From the NCBI RefSeq assembly GCF_019753045.1, contig NZ_JAIELN010000002.1, positions 434,001 through 498,000 of the forward strand: DNA of 64,000 bases. Reading direction: 5' to 3'. Shown in pieces: positions 16,082 to 26,393 of the stretch. The stretch is from Hyphomicrobium sp. (GTDB lineage: Bacteria > Pseudomonadota > Alphaproteobacteria > Rhizobiales > Hyphomicrobiaceae). Under the pieces are notes generated by a model. That model was not told where the DNA came from. It saw nothing but the letters and a program-made list of their open reading frames with translations, and did no database searches. The first letter of the stretch is position 1. The number at the start of each line of letters is the position of its first letter. The position numbers and the translations under genes were made by a program.

Positions 16082-17849
16082 CGCCCGCCTCTCGCCTCCA
16101 CTTGATCCCTCCTAAAGCAGGTAGGGCTTCCTTGGGGATAGGAAGTCCGAAATAATATCCCTGTGCCTCTCTGCATCCGTTGTTCACTAGAAAGTCCAAT
16201 TGGAAGCGGTTTTCGACGCCCTCCGCGAGAACCTCGAGGCGCAAGCTCCTGCCGAGACCGATGATGGCCGCGGCGATGGCCTGCGCGGCACCGCCGGATT
16301 CCAGATCCGAAACGAAACTGCGGTCGATCTTGAGCTTGTCGATCGGCAGCTTTTGAAGATACGCCAACGACGAATAACCGGTGCCGAAGTCGTCCACGGC
16401 GAGGCGCAATCCCAAGGCTTTTAAAGCATGAAGGATGGCTACAGGGGCTTTGCCTTGGCCCATGAGCGTGCCTTCGGTTATCTCGAGTTCGACCACGGAA
16501 GGATTGAGATCGAATTCCTTCATAATGCACTGAAGCGTATCGACAAAACCGCCGTGGCGGAGCTGTTGAGCCGACACATTGATCGCCATCGTTTTGAGGT
16601 CCGCGCCGCCGGCAAGAAGCTCTTTCATATCGCGGCACGCGGTCCGAAGTACCCATTCGCCAAGTGGAACGATAAGTCCCGTCTCTTCGGCCACCGGGAT
16701 GAAATCTCCCGGCGGCACGACCTTGCCGTTCGGAGTCTTCCAGCGGACAAGGGCCTCAAAGCCCGTAACTCTGCCGCCGGGCATCGAAACGAGAGGCTGA
16801 TAGTGGAGAACGAACTCTTCGCGCTCGAGCGCCTGCCTCAACTGCAGGTCGGCCGAAAGCCGCGTGTTGGCAGCTTCCGTCAGGCGGGTCGAGAAGAAGC
16901 GATACGTGCCCTTGCCGGCGCATTTTGCGTGATCGAGCGCCGCGTCTGCGTACTGTATCAACGACGCGGCGTCTCGCCCGTCATCGGGAAATAGGCTGAT
17001 CCCGGCGCTTGCGCCGAGCCACACCTGCCGTCCTCCCGAAAGAAAATAAGGCTGGCATAGCTGATCCAAAATCCGGCTGACGAGATCGCCAATCGTCGAG
17101 CGTGGCGTCCCTTCGCAAAGCAACCCAAACTCGTCGCCTCCGAACCGCGCAACCATGTCCGAGGTTCGCACGCACGATGAAAGGCGCTCGGCCGCGCGTA
17201 TCAAAACCTCGTCCCCGGCGGAATGCCCGAGGCTGTCATTGACGAGTTTAAATCGGTCAAGGCCGACGAAAATGACGGCACCCGTTGACTGTTTGGCTTG
17301 TGCTCGCGCGAGCGCTTGATCAAGTCGCGACGCGAGAAGGCGCCGATTTGGAAGTCCGGTAAGGTCATCGTGTTGCGCGCGGCGCTCGAGTTCGCGTTGT
17401 GATGATTTGATCGGAGTAAGGTCCGCGCTGGTGCCGACATAGTGCGTCAGCTGGCCATCCTCGGAACGGACGGCGCTGATTGTAAGCAGCGCCGGATAAA
17501 TGTCCCCGTTCTTCCTCCTATTCCAAATTTCGCCATGCCAATAATCGTTCGCCTTGAGGCAATTCCACATGGCTTCATAAAACGACTTCGGATGCATGCC
17601 GGATTGAAGAACGCGCATGTTCTGGTTGCGGATATCTTCAGCCGAGTAGCCCGTTATCCGCGAGAACGAGGCATTGGCGCTGATGATGGTGCCGTTGGCA
17701 TCGGTTATGATCACCGCTTCGTGCGTGCAAGAAAGGATTGTCGCGACAAGTTCTTGCTCGACGGTGAGCTGTAGGTCGCTCCGCAATGCGCCGGAGGAGA
17801 GGACGATTCTATTCCTCTTGTGGTGCTCTGTTCCGGGATCGAAGCTCAT
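16026..17849 (-). CDS. PAS-GGDEF-EAL protein (cyclic-di-GMP turnover)
   Basis: 607 residues. A PAS/PAC sensor (about 30-155, '[20 protein letters not shown]') precedes a GGDEF domain with intact active site 'ARFGGDEFG' and an RTSD inhibitory site five residues before it. The EAL domain also has its catalytic set: 'FEALVRWK', 'ELEITEGTL', '[13 protein letters not shown]', 'KIDRSFV', 'AEGVE'. Both diguanylate cyclase and phosphodiesterase could thus be active, with the PAS choosing between them. No signal peptide or membrane helix is seen. The ATG at 17849 has GGGAA seven bases upstream. The last 18 codons overlap the end of cheW on the other strand. It may link the nearby oxygen receptor to surface life, but this is inference. 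Confidence 0.92.
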   Translation of the reverse strand: MSFDPGTEHHKRNRIVLSSGALRSDLQLTVEQELVATILSCTHEAVIITDANGTIISANASFSRITGYSAEDIRNQNMRVLQSGMHPKSFYEAMWNCLKANDYWHGEIWNRRKNGDIYPALLTISAVRSEDGQLTHYVGTSADLTPIKSSQRELERRAQHDDLTGLPNRRLLASRLDQALARAQAKQSTGAVIFVGLDRFKLVNDSLGHSAGDEVLIRAAERLSSCVRTSDMVARFGGDEFGLLCEGTPRSTIGDLVSRILDQLCQPYFLSGGRQVWLGASAGISLFPDDGRDAASLIQYADAALDHAKCAGKGTYRFFSTRLTEAANTRLSADLQLRQALEREEFVLHYQPLVSMPGGRVTGFEALVRWKTPNGKVVPPGDFIPVAEETGLIVPLGEWVLRTACRDMKELLAGGADLKTMAINVSAQQLRHGGFVDTLQCIMKEFDLNPSVVELEITEGTLMGQGKAPVAILHALKALGLRLAVDDFGTGYSSLAYLQKLPIDKLKIDRSFVSDLESGGAAQAIAAAIIGLGRSLRLEVLAEGVENRFQLDFLVNNGCREAQGYYFGLPIPKEALPALGGIKWRREAGARRRADPQPATPYSTQEG

Positions 17850-18102
17850 TTGGCAATTCCCACTGCAAGCAGTCGGCCCGCAGTGTGAGAGCGATATGGT
17901 GAAGCAATTTCTAAATCGGCGAGCAATTTGCGTCGACGCTATCTATCGGATGGACATCTCGAACCAGCACGAAAGACGATGCTTGCGATGCGAAACAAGT
18001 TTCTTTCGTTGCCCCCATTCGATCGCGGTTTCTTCTCCATATTTCTTGTTGACTTCTGGAGGCAGGATTCGGGTATGAAGGCTGTGCTGGTTCGGGGGAA
18101 TA

Positions 18103-18711
18103 ATGGTTGAGAAAGAGGTTGTTGACGTTCTTTTGCAGTTGAGTCGCGCGCTTCTTGCAGAAAACGACGGAGACCAATTGACGGCCGCGCAGTGGATCGC
18201 CCTTCGCTATTTCTCGCGATCCAATGCGTACAGCCGTACCCTCACGGGGCTGGCTCGGTATCAGGCGACGACTGCGGGCACGGCTTCACAGACGATCAAA
18301 TATCTCGAACAAGCTGGCTACCTCGAGCGCGACATCTCTGAGCGCGATGGGCGCAGTTCGGTATTTACGATTACCGAAGCGGGAAGTGCGGTCATGGAAG
18401 AGGATCCGCTCGCGCACCTGGGGCAGGAGATCGACGATCTAAGCGCCGCGGACTTGCTGCATCTTCGCGATGTTCTGCGCTATCTATTGACGAATATCGG
18501 GGGAGAGCATCCGCGCCGTCCCTTCGGTACGTGCAAGGATTGCGCATTTCTACTAACCCGCCAGGCGAGGGGCCAGAACGCCGCTCGCAGCAATCAATAT
18601 CTTTGCAAGCTTTTGAATTTCTATATCTCTGAAGCCGAACTTAGCTATCTGTGCAAAAACTTTCAGGCGTTGCGGGAATTTCAGAGCCCTCAAAGCCGGG
18701 GCCCAGGTTGA
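18103..18711 (+). CDS. MarR family regulator with a four-cysteine C-terminal extension
   Basis: 202 residues. The winged-helix domain covers about 5-130: 'LTAAQWIALRYFSRSNAYSR', 'TTAGTASQTIKYLEQAGYLE', and the wing 'ERDGRSSVFTITEAG'. After it comes a 70-residue tail with Cys144-x2-Cys147, Cys168 and Cys184 ('FGTCKDCAFL', 'QYLCKLL', 'SYLCKNF'). A C-x2-C plus two later Cys after a MarR domain suggests a zinc or iron-sulfur site, or thiol redox sensing. The gene is not next to an obvious target, and autoregulation is common in the family. It is convergent with the CBS gene. Confidence 0.8.
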   Translation: MVEKEVVDVLLQLSRALLAENDGDQLTAAQWIALRYFSRSNAYSRTLTGLARYQATTAGTASQTIKYLEQAGYLERDISERDGRSSVFTITEAGSAVMEEDPLAHLGQEIDDLSAADLLHLRDVLRYLLTNIGGEHPRRPFGTCKDCAFLLTRQARGQNAARSNQYLCKLLNFYISEAELSYLCKNFQALREFQSPQSRGPG

Positions 18712-18743
18712 TCCCAATAGTAGATGCGATCTGACGGCGGCTA

Positions 18744-18785
18744 ACCGGCTGAAATCCGAGTCATGTGTGCCAGGCGTCAGCCGGT
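18744..18785. repeat. inverted repeat between convergent genes
   Basis: ACCGGCTGA (18744-18752) and TCAGCCGGT (18777-18785) are exact complements separated by 24 bases, in the spacer between the convergent MarR and CBS genes. No T-run follows; it may be a weak terminator or chance. Confidence 0.4.
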
Positions 18786-18815
18786 CGCGCAGCGTCACGG
18801 GCCGGTTAATTCCCA

Positions 18816-19235
18816 TCATTGGTGGTGAGCAGACACCGCAGAGATGACCTCGCCGGAAAGATCGCGAGGCACGGAATGCGAAATATCACCAATACTCAGC
18901 ATCCCGACCATCCGCTTGTTGTCGTCTATGACGGGCAAGCGCCGGATTTTCTTCTCCTCCATGATGTGGAGAGCATCCTCAAGGTCCTCTTCCGCCTTGC
19001 AGTAGACGATGCCCTTGGTCATCACGCTTGCGGCGGTGAGCTTCGACGGGTTCGAAGAGTCGGCAAGCCCCCGGCATATGATGTCGCGATCGGTCACCAT
19101 CCCGACGAGCCGGTCGTTTTTCCCGACGGGCACACAGCCGATATCGAGGTTTCTCATCATCTGCGCGATCTGGGTTAGCGGCGTTTCTGGGCTGACCCAT
19201 TCCGCACCTTTGTGCATTGCCTCCATTACTTTCAT
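18816..19235 (-). CDS. tandem CBS domain protein
   Basis: 139 residues from the ATG at 19235, which has AGGGAG eight bases upstream; an ATG six codons earlier overlaps that site and is less likely. Two CBS domains fill the protein: 'MMRNLDIGCVPVGKNDRLVG' with 'MVTDRDIICRG', then 'MEEKKIRRLPVIDDNKRMVG' with 'MLSIGDIS'. Such stand-alone pairs bind adenine nucleotides (AMP, ATP, SAM) and report energy state. No partner enzyme is adjacent. Domain assignment is secure, the role unknown. Confidence 0.9.
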   Translation of the reverse strand: MKVMEAMHKGAEWVSPETPLTQIAQMMRNLDIGCVPVGKNDRLVGMVTDRDIICRGLADSSNPSKLTAASVMTKGIVYCKAEEDLEDALHIMEEKKIRRLPVIDDNKRMVGMLSIGDISHSVPRDLSGEVISAVSAHHQ

Positions 19236-19454
19236 GGCAGTCACTCCCTTCATGCATAAATATCATGAGCGGCTGGTCGGGCGTCATCGACACGACGATG
19301 CGCCTCCAGCGCCGCGCCTTGAATGAAGAACTGGCGAAACCGCCCATCGTTCATGGCAAACGCTAGCGTCTCGAACAATTAATCTCAATGCGGGATGCCG
19401 GGAGGATGCATCGTGGGGCGGCGATTGGCTGAGGCTTGGGGAAGAGAGTATGTG

Positions 19455-19673
19455 CTAATCGGCATCGCTTCGCGCAATCCAACGGGTCCCGACCTTCACG
19501 TAATCACGCTTGACGGCCGCCCAAGCTATGCGGTGCGCGGCTTCCTCCTGCCGCGGATCACCGATGTGCGCCTCGAACGCATGATTGAACGCGGCGCGAT
19601 AAATATCCTGTGCGTGGTCAGGAAGGTGATCACGAACCGACGGCGGCAGGCTATTATTGTTCGGATAAGGCAT
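19455..19673 (-). CDS. ChaB family protein
   Basis: 72 residues beginning 'MPYPNNNSLPPSVRDHLPDH', the diagnostic start of the ChaB family, followed by 'AQDIYRAAFNHAFEAH' and 'AHRIAWAAVKRDYVKVG'. ChaB was named as a putative regulator of the ChaA cation/proton antiporter in Escherichia coli; no antiporter is nearby here. The ATG at 19673 is preferred since everything before it is unrelated to the family. It is divergent from the RNase HII gene (start 19763). Confidence 0.88.
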   Translation of the reverse strand: MPYPNNNSLPPSVRDHLPDHAQDIYRAAFNHAFEAHIGDPRQEEAAHRIAWAAVKRDYVKVGTRWIARSDAD

Positions 19674-19762
19674 TTCAGGCTCCGCAGAACAAAACTTGAC
19701 CGAAATTTGCACCCAAATGACGCTAAACTCGTGGCCCCCGTTCTGAGTATGTTTATCTGGTT

Positions 19763-20575
19763 ATGACCATCTCGCTCGCCTACATACGACAGCGCTATTT
19801 GATCGAAGCGCAACCTCTTGATGCAGTCACCGAGTTGATGCTCGCGACTGATCCTCGGCCGGGTGCCAAAGCCATCTTGGAAGCCATTGCGCGCCGTCGT
19901 TTTTCAAATCGCTCCGAAGGCCAGCGGCTTCGGAACTTGCTACGGTATGAGAACGCGCTGTGGGCGAAAGGCATCGTGCACGTGGCCGGCATCGACGAGG
20001 CCGGTATGAGCCCCCTCGCAGGCCCCGTCGCCGCAGCTGCCGTAATTTTCAAACCTGGCTCGCGCATTCCTGGTATCGACGACTCGAAGAAGCTCACCGC
20101 TGCAGCCCGTACTCGGCTTGCCGTGCAAATCAAGGAGTCGGCTCTCTCTTGGTCGGTAGGCTTTGCCGAGGTCGCCGAAATCGATTCAATCAATATCTAT
20201 TGGGCTGGCATCCTCGCGATGCGCCGCGCCGTCGAAGGGCTTCAATCGGCTCCCGAGCATCTGCTGATCGATGCCCGGCGTATCAAGGACGTCGACATAG
20301 ATCAGCAAGCGATCGTCGGCGGTGATGCGAAAAGTCTGACGATCGCCGCGGCATCCATTCTCGCCAAGACGGCACGGGACGAACTGATGGACAAGCTCGA
20401 CGCCGAGCATCCAGGTTACGGCTTCTCGAAACACAAGGGCTATCCGGTTCGCGAGCACCTCGCCGCTCTCAAGAGGCTCGGCGCTTGCCCCATACATCGC
20501 CGTTCATTCGCACCGGTGAGAGAAGTGCTCGGTCTGGCCGATCTTCCTGCGGCAGCTCCAGATCAGGCTTTTTGA
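19763..20575 (+). CDS. ribonuclease HII family protein with GMS in place of the GRG motif
   Basis: 270 residues. An N-terminal extension of about 75 residues is followed by the RNase HII catalytic domain. The four acidic active-site residues are all present: Asp78 and Glu79 in '[16 protein letters not shown]', Asp170 in 'LLIDARRI', Asp206 in '[15 protein letters not shown]'. The Gly-Arg-Gly motif that reads the RNA-DNA junction in bacterial RNase HII is here Gly81-Met82-Ser83. The enzyme can probably still cut RNA in hybrids but may not recognise single embedded ribonucleotides normally. It may be a second copy beside a standard rnhB elsewhere in the genome. Its 3' end overlaps the convergent permease gene by 13 bp. 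Confidence 0.85.
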   Translation: MTISLAYIRQRYLIEAQPLDAVTELMLATDPRPGAKAILEAIARRRFSNRSEGQRLRNLLRYENALWAKGIVHVAGIDEAGMSPLAGPVAAAAVIFKPGSRIPGIDDSKKLTAAARTRLAVQIKESALSWSVGFAEVAEIDSINIYWAGILAMRRAVEGLQSAPEHLLIDARRIKDVDIDQQAIVGGDAKSLTIAAASILAKTARDELMDKLDAEHPGYGFSKHKGYPVREHLAALKRLGACPIHRRSFAPVREVLGLADLPAAAPDQAF

Positions 20576-21396
20576 AGCACGGCGCCGGATTTGAGCTTTT
20601 TCTCGCGCGTCAGGAAGCGCGCCATGACGATGAGGACGAGCGAGGCGACGAGAACGATCGTTGCGATAGCATTGATCTCGGGCGTGATACCGCGCCTGAT
20701 CGAGGCAAAAACATACATTGGCAGCGTTGTTCTTGAGCCGGCAACAAAGAAGGCGATGATGAAATCGTCGAACGAGAACGTGAAGGCGAGCAGAAAACCC
20801 GCAAGGATGGATGGAGCGATCTGCGGAAGCACGATCTCCCGGAACGTTGTCAGCGGGGTCGCATAGAGGTCGCTCGACGCGTCGATGATGTCCCGGCCAA
20901 GGCTCGCGAGTCGCGCTCTCACGATCATCGTTACGAGAGCCATGGTGAACAGCCCATGTGCCGCGACGATAGAGCCATAGCCGAGGCCGAGTTTCGGTGG
21001 ATCGGTGCCGGGCCAAACCGCGGCGATCGCGGGATTCAAAAACGAGAACAGCTCCACAAGCGCAACCAGCGTGGCGATGCCGATGACGACGCCCGGTACG
21101 ACGATGGCAGCCGAAAGGAGGCCGTCAAAGACGGCTCTCGTCCGTTGACCGAGGCGTTCTAAGCCAATCGCCGCCATGGTGCCGAAAATCGCGGCAAGGC
21201 TCGCGCTGGTGAAGGCGACGATTAGGCTGGTTTGAAGGGCATCCATGAGAAAAGGATTGGAAAGCGCGCGGCCGTACCATTGCGTCGAGAAGCCGACGAG
21301 CTCGCTCGCGTTGCGGCCCGAATTGAACGAGAACAGCACCACCAGCGCAATTGGCGCGTAGAGGAAAAGATACAGGGCGAAAACCAGCGCTCGCAT
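20563..21396 (-). CDS. potC: polyamine-type ABC transporter permease (PotC-like)
   Basis: 277 residues from the ATG at 21396, which shares its A with the stop of the upstream permease (TGATG). Six membrane helices are visible, starting '[20 protein letters not shown]' with the PotC/PotI hallmark 'SFNSGR'. The EAA loop that contacts the ATPase reads '[20 protein letters not shown]'. It would form the membrane channel with the PotB-like partner. A longer open frame reaching 22350 is an artefact over the potB gene. Last gene of the operon; its end overlaps the convergent RNase HII gene. Confidence 0.88.
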   Translation of the reverse strand: MRALVFALYLFLYAPIALVVLFSFNSGRNASELVGFSTQWYGRALSNPFLMDALQTSLIVAFTSASLAAIFGTMAAIGLERLGQRTRAVFDGLLSAAIVVPGVVIGIATLVALVELFSFLNPAIAAVWPGTDPPKLGLGYGSIVAAHGLFTMALVTMIVRARLASLGRDIIDASSDLYATPLTTFREIVLPQIAPSILAGFLLAFTFSFDDFIIAFFVAGSRTTLPMYVFASIRRGITPEINAIATIVLVASLVLIVMARFLTREKKLKSGAVLQKA

Positions 21397-22262
21397 CAGA
21401 TCAGATCCACCTGACGTGAGCCGGAGACGCGCCATGCGATGCGCATGGCCACCAGAAGCACTGCGACGACGACCACGACAAGCGTGACGGCAATGGCGGA
21501 TCCGAACGGCCAATTGCGCGATTGCAGGAAGAGGTCGACCAGCGCGTTGCCGATGAAGAAGACCTTTCCTCCTCCGAGGAGCTGGGGGATCAAATACTCG
21601 CCGAGCAGCAAAATCGTGACCAGTGCGACACCCGTCATCACTCCCGGCAGCGATAACGGCAGCGTAACGCCGAAAAAGGTCGAGACGGGCGACGCGCCAA
21701 GATCTGCCGAGGCATCGAGCAAACGCCGGTCGAGCTTTTCGAGGCTGACGTAGATTGGCAGGATCATCAGCGGCAGGTAGCCGTAGACGATGCCGAGCAG
21801 CACCGCGCCCGGAGTATTCAGAAGCCGCACATCGTCGATGCCTGCGAGTTCGAAAAGATGCGGAATTCCGCGCGCGCCAAGGAGATACATCCAGGCATAG
21901 GTCCGCACGAGCATGCTCGTCCAGAACGGTATGACGATCAGCGAGATGAGTAACATCCGGTATTTTTGATCGGCCTTGATCGCCAAGTAATAAGCGACCG
22001 GATACGCGATCAGCAGACAGGCGAGAGCCCCGATCGGAGCGAGCGTCAGCGTATTTGCAAAGGCTGCGGAGCGGGCTCCGAGATTGGCAAACTGCGCAAG
22101 AGTGAAAGCCGGTTGATAGCCGCCCTCCGGCGCCCGCTCGCCGAATGCAAATATGACGACGGCGGTGAAGGGCAGCACGAGAAACGTGAATAGCCAGACC
22201 GCTGCGGGCCCAACCAGGGCCGCGGTCACCAACCTTCGCTTGTTCTCGGCTGAAACCGCCAT
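21396..22262 (-). CDS. potB: polyamine-type ABC transporter permease (PotB-like)
   Basis: 288 residues with six predicted helices. 'VGPAAVWLFTFLVLPFTAVV' is the first, and the EAA loop is 'RRLLDASADLGASPVSTFFG'. Family features of PotB/PotH are present, including 'KYRMLLISLIVIPFWTSMLV' and 'RTYAWMYLL'. It pairs with the downstream PotC-like permease, with which it overlaps by one base. There is a gap of about 100 bp to the binding-protein gene upstream. Substrate range (putrescine, spermidine or another cation) cannot be fixed by the permease. Confidence 0.88.
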   Translation of the reverse strand: MAVSAENKRRLVTAALVGPAAVWLFTFLVLPFTAVVIFAFGERAPEGGYQPAFTLAQFANLGARSAAFANTLTLAPIGALACLLIAYPVAYYLAIKADQKYRMLLISLIVIPFWTSMLVRTYAWMYLLGARGIPHLFELAGIDDVRLLNTPGAVLLGIVYGYLPLMILPIYVSLEKLDRRLLDASADLGASPVSTFFGVTLPLSLPGVMTGVALVTILLLGEYLIPQLLGGGKVFFIGNALVDLFLQSRNWPFGSAIAVTLVVVVVAVLLVAMRIAWRVSGSRQVDLI

Positions 22263-22365
22263 GTGATCTTGGCTTTCGGGAAGTGCTATCCCCTGAGGCC
22301 GTCCGGTTCTCGCCGGGACGGCGAGGACCGGACTGTGGTCTCAAAGGCAACTAGGTCGGGCTTGC

Positions 22366-23529
22366 TTAGGCGGACTTGAAGCGCGCCATCAGCTCGGCCC
22401 GGCCTGGGTCTGTCAGCGTCACGGCCGCGCCGAATTCAAGCGGCGTCAACGCGGCTTCATCCGGATAGACGATTTTGTTCGACACGATCTCCTTGGGCAG
22501 CAGCGAGATCACACGGCTGTCGGTGGTCGGAGCGCCGTTGGCGATATGCTCCTTCACCGCGTTCTGCGGATCCATCAGATAATTGAGCAGCGCATAGCCG
22601 GCCGCCTTGTTCGGAGCATCCTTGGGGATAGCATAGTAATCCGTCCAGATCTCGCCGCCGTCCGTGCCCAGAACGTACGCGATCGCCGGTATGTCGCGAT
22701 TGAGCTGCGCGCCGTCGTTGGTCCAGCACATGGTCATCCAGGCATCGGTCGCGCGCATGCCGGGCTGGTAGTCGCTGTTGATCGCGAAAAGATGCGGCTT
22801 GACCTTGATGAGTAATTCTTCCGCCTTTGCGAGTTCATCGGGCTTGATCGAATTAAAGCCATAGCCAAGCGCCACCAACGCACTGCCGATCGTGGTGAGC
22901 TGATAATCGTGCACCATAGCGCGATGATCAGCCTCCGTCTGAGCAACCTCGAAGAAGTCCTTCCAGGTCTTCATCGGCGTCTTGAGCTTGGAAGTATTGA
23001 CGGCAAAACCCGTGGTGCCCCAATTCTTCGGCACGGCGTAGGTCTTCCCATCGATCTGCCCTTCCTTGGTGAAGCGCGGGTTCTCGGTCGCGGCACTGAA
23101 ATTCGTTAGCTTCGACAGGTCGAGTTCGTCGATCAGGCCCAGCTTGTGATAGGTCGAAATCGTGTAGTTGGTCGGCACGAAGAGCGACCAGCCGGTGGCG
23201 CCGGCCTGGAGCTTGGCCAGCATCTCTTCGTTCGAACCGAAGACATTGACCTCGACTGCAACGCCGGTGGCGGCCTTGAAGTTTTCGAATGTCGCCGGAT
23301 CGTGGTAGTTCGGCCATGTGGCGATCGACATCTTCGTGCCGAGGTCTTCCGCCGCGTATGCGGCCGTCGAAAACGCGCCTGGGCTGCGTGCCATCACTGC
23401 TGTTGCGAGGCCGAGACCGGTGACGCCCAGAAAGTGGCGCCGGGTCACCGAGCCCCGCTTGAAGCGCATGAACTCGTGCATGAAATCGTCAGGAGAGATC
23501 GGCAGGTTTTCCCTGTGCTTCTTGGTCAT
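22366..23529 (-). CDS. potD: polyamine-type ABC transporter substrate-binding protein, Tat-exported (PotD/PotF-like)
   Basis: 387 residues. The N-terminus carries a twin-arginine signal, 'SVTRRHFLGVTGLGLATAVM', after about 28 polar residues, so it is folded before export. The mature part is a spermidine/putrescine-binding protein type: 'MSIATWPNYHDPATFENFKA', 'FVPTNYTISTYHKLGLIDEL', 'YAVPKNWGTTGFAVNTSKL', 'DAWMTMCWTNDGAQLNRD'. It collects the substrate in the periplasm for the PotABC-like complex. Length is normal. Most bacterial PotD proteins use Sec rather than Tat, although Tat versions are frequent in alphaproteobacteria. Confidence 0.85.
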   Translation of the reverse strand: MTKKHRENLPISPDDFMHEFMRFKRGSVTRRHFLGVTGLGLATAVMARSPGAFSTAAYAAEDLGTKMSIATWPNYHDPATFENFKAATGVAVEVNVFGSNEEMLAKLQAGATGWSLFVPTNYTISTYHKLGLIDELDLSKLTNFSAATENPRFTKEGQIDGKTYAVPKNWGTTGFAVNTSKLKTPMKTWKDFFEVAQTEADHRAMVHDYQLTTIGSALVALGYGFNSIKPDELAKAEELLIKVKPHLFAINSDYQPGMRATDAWMTMCWTNDGAQLNRDIPAIAYVLGTDGGEIWTDYYAIPKDAPNKAAGYALLNYLMDPQNAVKEHIANGAPTTDSRVISLLPKEIVSNKIVYPDEAALTPLEFGAAVTLTDPGRAELMARFKSA

Positions 23530-23547
23530 GTGCGTATTCCCTTCTGG

Positions 23548-24636
23548 TCAGGCGGAGCTTGAAACAGGAAAGAGATGAGCAGTGGTAGGATCGAAGCCGA
23601 GGAAGACCGTCTGCCCCGGCTCGACAAGTTCGCTTTCGTGAAGGTTGCGGCGGTCGGACGTAATCAGGAAGTCGCCGAGGCCCGGAACGGCGACCGAATA
23701 TTCCGCGGTCGAGCCAAGGAATATCCGGTTTGTCACGGTGCCCTGGAACCCGGTGGCGCCAGGCTTTGCATGGCGATCGACGCGAATGGCTTCAGGGCGA
23801 ATGGCCAGGATCGCATCGCCGGCAGTCATGCCGCGCCGCTCACCGACGTTGAGTGCCGAGCCATCAGCAAGCCGCAAGGTGCGGCCGTCGGTTTCCAGTG
23901 TCGCGGTGACGCGATTGGTCTTGCCGACGAAATCCGCCACGAACAGGTCGGTCGGGTGGTCGTAAACCTCCTGCGGGGTGCCGAGCTGCCTGATGCTGCC
24001 GGTATTCATCACGCAAACCAGATCGGCCATCGACAGAGCCTCCTCCTGGTCGTGCGTGACGAGAACGAAGGTGATGCCGAGTTCGCGCTGCAGCGTCTGC
24101 AACTCGATCTGCATGGCGGTTCTGAGCTTTCTGTCGAGCGCCGCAAGCGGTTCGTCGAGCAAGAGAACGGCGGGCTTGTTCACAATGGCCCGCGCGAGCG
24201 CGACCCGCTGCTGCTGGCCGCCGGATAGCTCATGGACGCGTCGCTGTGCGAAGCCGCCAAGGCGCACCATCTCGAGGGCCAGGGCTACCTTCCGCGCAAT
24301 CTCGGAAGCCTCTATGCGAGGCCGCATCTGCTTCAGTCCGTAGCCGACGTTCTGCTCGACATTGAGGTGCGGAAACAATGCGTAGTGCTGGAACACCATG
24401 TTGACGGGACGGCGGTACGGCGCGATGCCGTTCATTTCCCGTCCGCTGATCAATACCGTACCGGAGGTCGGCTGCTCGAAGCCCCCGATCATCCGCAAGC
24501 ACGTCGTCTTCCCACAACCTGAAGGGCCGAGAAGCGCGAGAAAGGCGCCCTTCGGCACTTGCAGATCGACATCTGAAACAGCCGTTACGGCACCATAGTT
24601 CTTGGTGACCGAACGGAACTCAATGTCATTATGCAA
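23548..24636 (-). CDS. potA: polyamine-type ABC transporter ATP-binding protein (PotA-like)
   Basis: About 362 residues from a TTG at 24636 with GGGA six bases upstream; the open frame goes on to 24822 but without homology, and no ATG fits. ATPase motifs: Walker A 'LLGPSGCGKTTCLRMI', signature 'VHELSGGQQQRVALARAI', Walker B 'VLLLDEPLAALD', switch His in 'LVTHDQEEALSMAD'. The C-terminal 110 residues are a TOBE regulatory domain. It is the first gene of the operon potA-D-B-C on the minus strand, energising uptake of a polyamine-like cation. Confidence 0.88.
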   Translation of the reverse strand: MHNDIEFRSVTKNYGAVTAVSDVDLQVPKGAFLALLGPSGCGKTTCLRMIGGFEQPTSGTVLISGREMNGIAPYRRPVNMVFQHYALFPHLNVEQNVGYGLKQMRPRIEASEIARKVALALEMVRLGGFAQRRVHELSGGQQQRVALARAIVNKPAVLLLDEPLAALDRKLRTAMQIELQTLQRELGITFVLVTHDQEEALSMADLVCVMNTGSIRQLGTPQEVYDHPTDLFVADFVGKTNRVTATLETDGRTLRLADGSALNVGERRGMTAGDAILAIRPEAIRVDRHAKPGATGFQGTVTNRIFLGSTAEYSVAVPGLGDFLITSDRRNLHESELVEPGQTVFLGFDPTTAHLFPVSSSA

Positions 24637-24870
24637 ACGGGATTCCCGGTCTGTACCCTTAACCCCAGCGACTCGACGATCGATCTTAGTAGTGAATGAA
24701 GTTTCCTGACAGATAAAGCAAAGCGGCCCCGTTACCGCAACGGCAATTTTTCGCCGGCACCCGGAGGTGAGCCCTTGACTAGAACCACATTGTGATCCGG
24801 CCGCCTGATCGGCAGGGCACAATGACCAATCGTCAACCTAAGCAAGGGACCTTATCGCCAAACCCTTGAA
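24637..24870. other. spacer between dctA and the potADBC operon
   Basis: About 230 bp, both neighbours on the minus strand. It should include the promoter of the polyamine transporter operon; no terminator hairpin for dctA was recognised. Confidence 0.45.
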
Positions 24871-26223
24871 TTACGACACTCGGGATGGCTCAAGGCCCTG
24901 ATCGTCCTGGTTCACGCTCGGCCTTGGGTGTCGATCAAGCTCAGCATGCATCCGTTCAAGATCGAGCGCTCCCTCCATCTTGGCGACGACGACCGTCGCA
25001 ACTCCGTTGCCGATGAGGTTGGTCAACGCACGCGCTTCCGACATGAAGCGATCGATGCCGAGTATGATCGCCATCGCGGTCACGTTTATCGTACCGCTGG
25101 CGGCAAGGGTCGCCGCGAGCACGATGAAGCCCGATCCCGTAACCCCGGCGGCGCCCTTCGAAGTCAGCAGGAGAACTCCGAGAATGCCGAGCTGTTGCGC
25201 CAGCGATAGATCCACATTGGTCGCCTGTGCGAGGAACAGCGTCGCCATCGTCAGATAGATGCAGGTGCCATCCAGGTTGAACGCATAGCCTGTTGGGATG
25301 ATGAGCCCGACGATGGACTCATCGCAACCGAGTCGCTTCATGCGAGAGATCATCCGGGGCAGAACCGACTCGGAAGATGAGGTGCCGAGCACGATTAACA
25401 GCTCATCCTTGATGTAGCGGATGAACTTGAAGATGCTGAAGCCCGCGAACCAGGAAATGGAACCCAGAACAAAAACGATGAAAAGGATGCACGTCAGATA
25501 GAAAGTGCCCATCAGGGCTGCGAGGGAGCCGAGCGCCGAAACGCCGTATTTCCCGATCGTGAAAGCCATCGCACCGAAAGCGCCGATGGGCGCCGCTTTC
25601 ATGATGATACCGACGATGCCGAAAAGCACATGCGAAGTCTGATCGACGAGATCGAGCACGAGCTTGCCGCGTTGGCCCATGGCCTGGAGCGCGAAGGCGA
25701 ACAGCAGCGCGAAAAACAGGATCTGCAGAATATTGCCGTCGACGAAGGCGCTCAGGGCGGTCTTCGGAATGATATCGAGCAGGAATTCGACGGTGCCTTC
25801 CGCGTGCGCCTTGGTGACGTAACTCGCCACAGCCGAAGCATCGAGCTGGCTCGGATCGACGTTCATGCCCGCGCCGGGGCGAATGATGTTCGCGACGGCC
25901 ATACCGATGATGAGCGCCAGCGTCGTCACGATCTCGAAGTAGACGAGTGCCTTTATGCCCGCGCTGCCGACAGCCTTCAGGTTCGACATCGAAGCGATTC
26001 CGTGCACCACCGTGCAGAAGATGACCGGCGCGATGATCATCTTGATGAGCTTGATGAAAGCGTCGCCGAGCGGCTTCATCTGGACTGCGATATCGGGATA
26101 GAAGTGACCCAGCAGAACGCCGGCCACGATGGCGCCCAGCACCTGCACGTAGAGGTGGGAGTAAAGGGGCCTATTGGACGAAGCCTCAGGCAGCTCATCG
26201 CCTGGCGGCGCGTTCGGCAACAT
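24871..26223 (-). CDS. dctA: C4-dicarboxylate transport protein DctA
   Basis: 450 residues from the ATG at 26223, preceded by GGGGGAG nine bases upstream; a TTG six codons earlier overlaps that site. It is a DAACS-family symporter moving succinate, malate and fumarate with protons or sodium across the inner membrane. Family signatures: '[20 protein letters not shown]', the serine-rich hairpin '[20 protein letters not shown]', '[20 protein letters not shown]', and '[20 protein letters not shown]'. The neighbours do not include dctBD. A 108-bp piece of a second, related dctA is found at 34057-34164. Confidence 0.93.
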   Translation of the reverse strand: MLPNAPPGDELPEASSNRPLYSHLYVQVLGAIVAGVLLGHFYPDIAVQMKPLGDAFIKLIKMIIAPVIFCTVVHGIASMSNLKAVGSAGIKALVYFEIVTTLALIIGMAVANIIRPGAGMNVDPSQLDASAVASYVTKAHAEGTVEFLLDIIPKTALSAFVDGNILQILFFALLFAFALQAMGQRGKLVLDLVDQTSHVLFGIVGIIMKAAPIGAFGAMAFTIGKYGVSALGSLAALMGTFYLTCILFIVFVLGSISWFAGFSIFKFIRYIKDELLIVLGTSSSESVLPRMISRMKRLGCDESIVGLIIPTGYAFNLDGTCIYLTMATLFLAQATNVDLSLAQQLGILGVLLLTSKGAAGVTGSGFIVLAATLAASGTINVTAMAIILGIDRFMSEARALTNLIGNGVATVVVAKMEGALDLERMHAELDRHPRPSVNQDDQGLEPSRVS

Positions 26224-26393
26224 TATTTCGGACTCCCCCAAAGTCTTAGGATTTTCGGGGAGTATAGGCCAAGTTCCGGCCGATGAGGCAAATCGATACG
26301 TCCGCGTGTCGGGAAATGTCCTAAAGACAGACTCGAATCCATGCGTCCGCTAGGTCTTTCCAGACCAATCTTGCCACCCCAGGAGAAATTTCT

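Noticed and set aside
21397-22350. Long N-terminal extension of the PotC-like frame
   Set aside because: It runs across the PotB-like gene in another frame; PotC homology starts at 21396.
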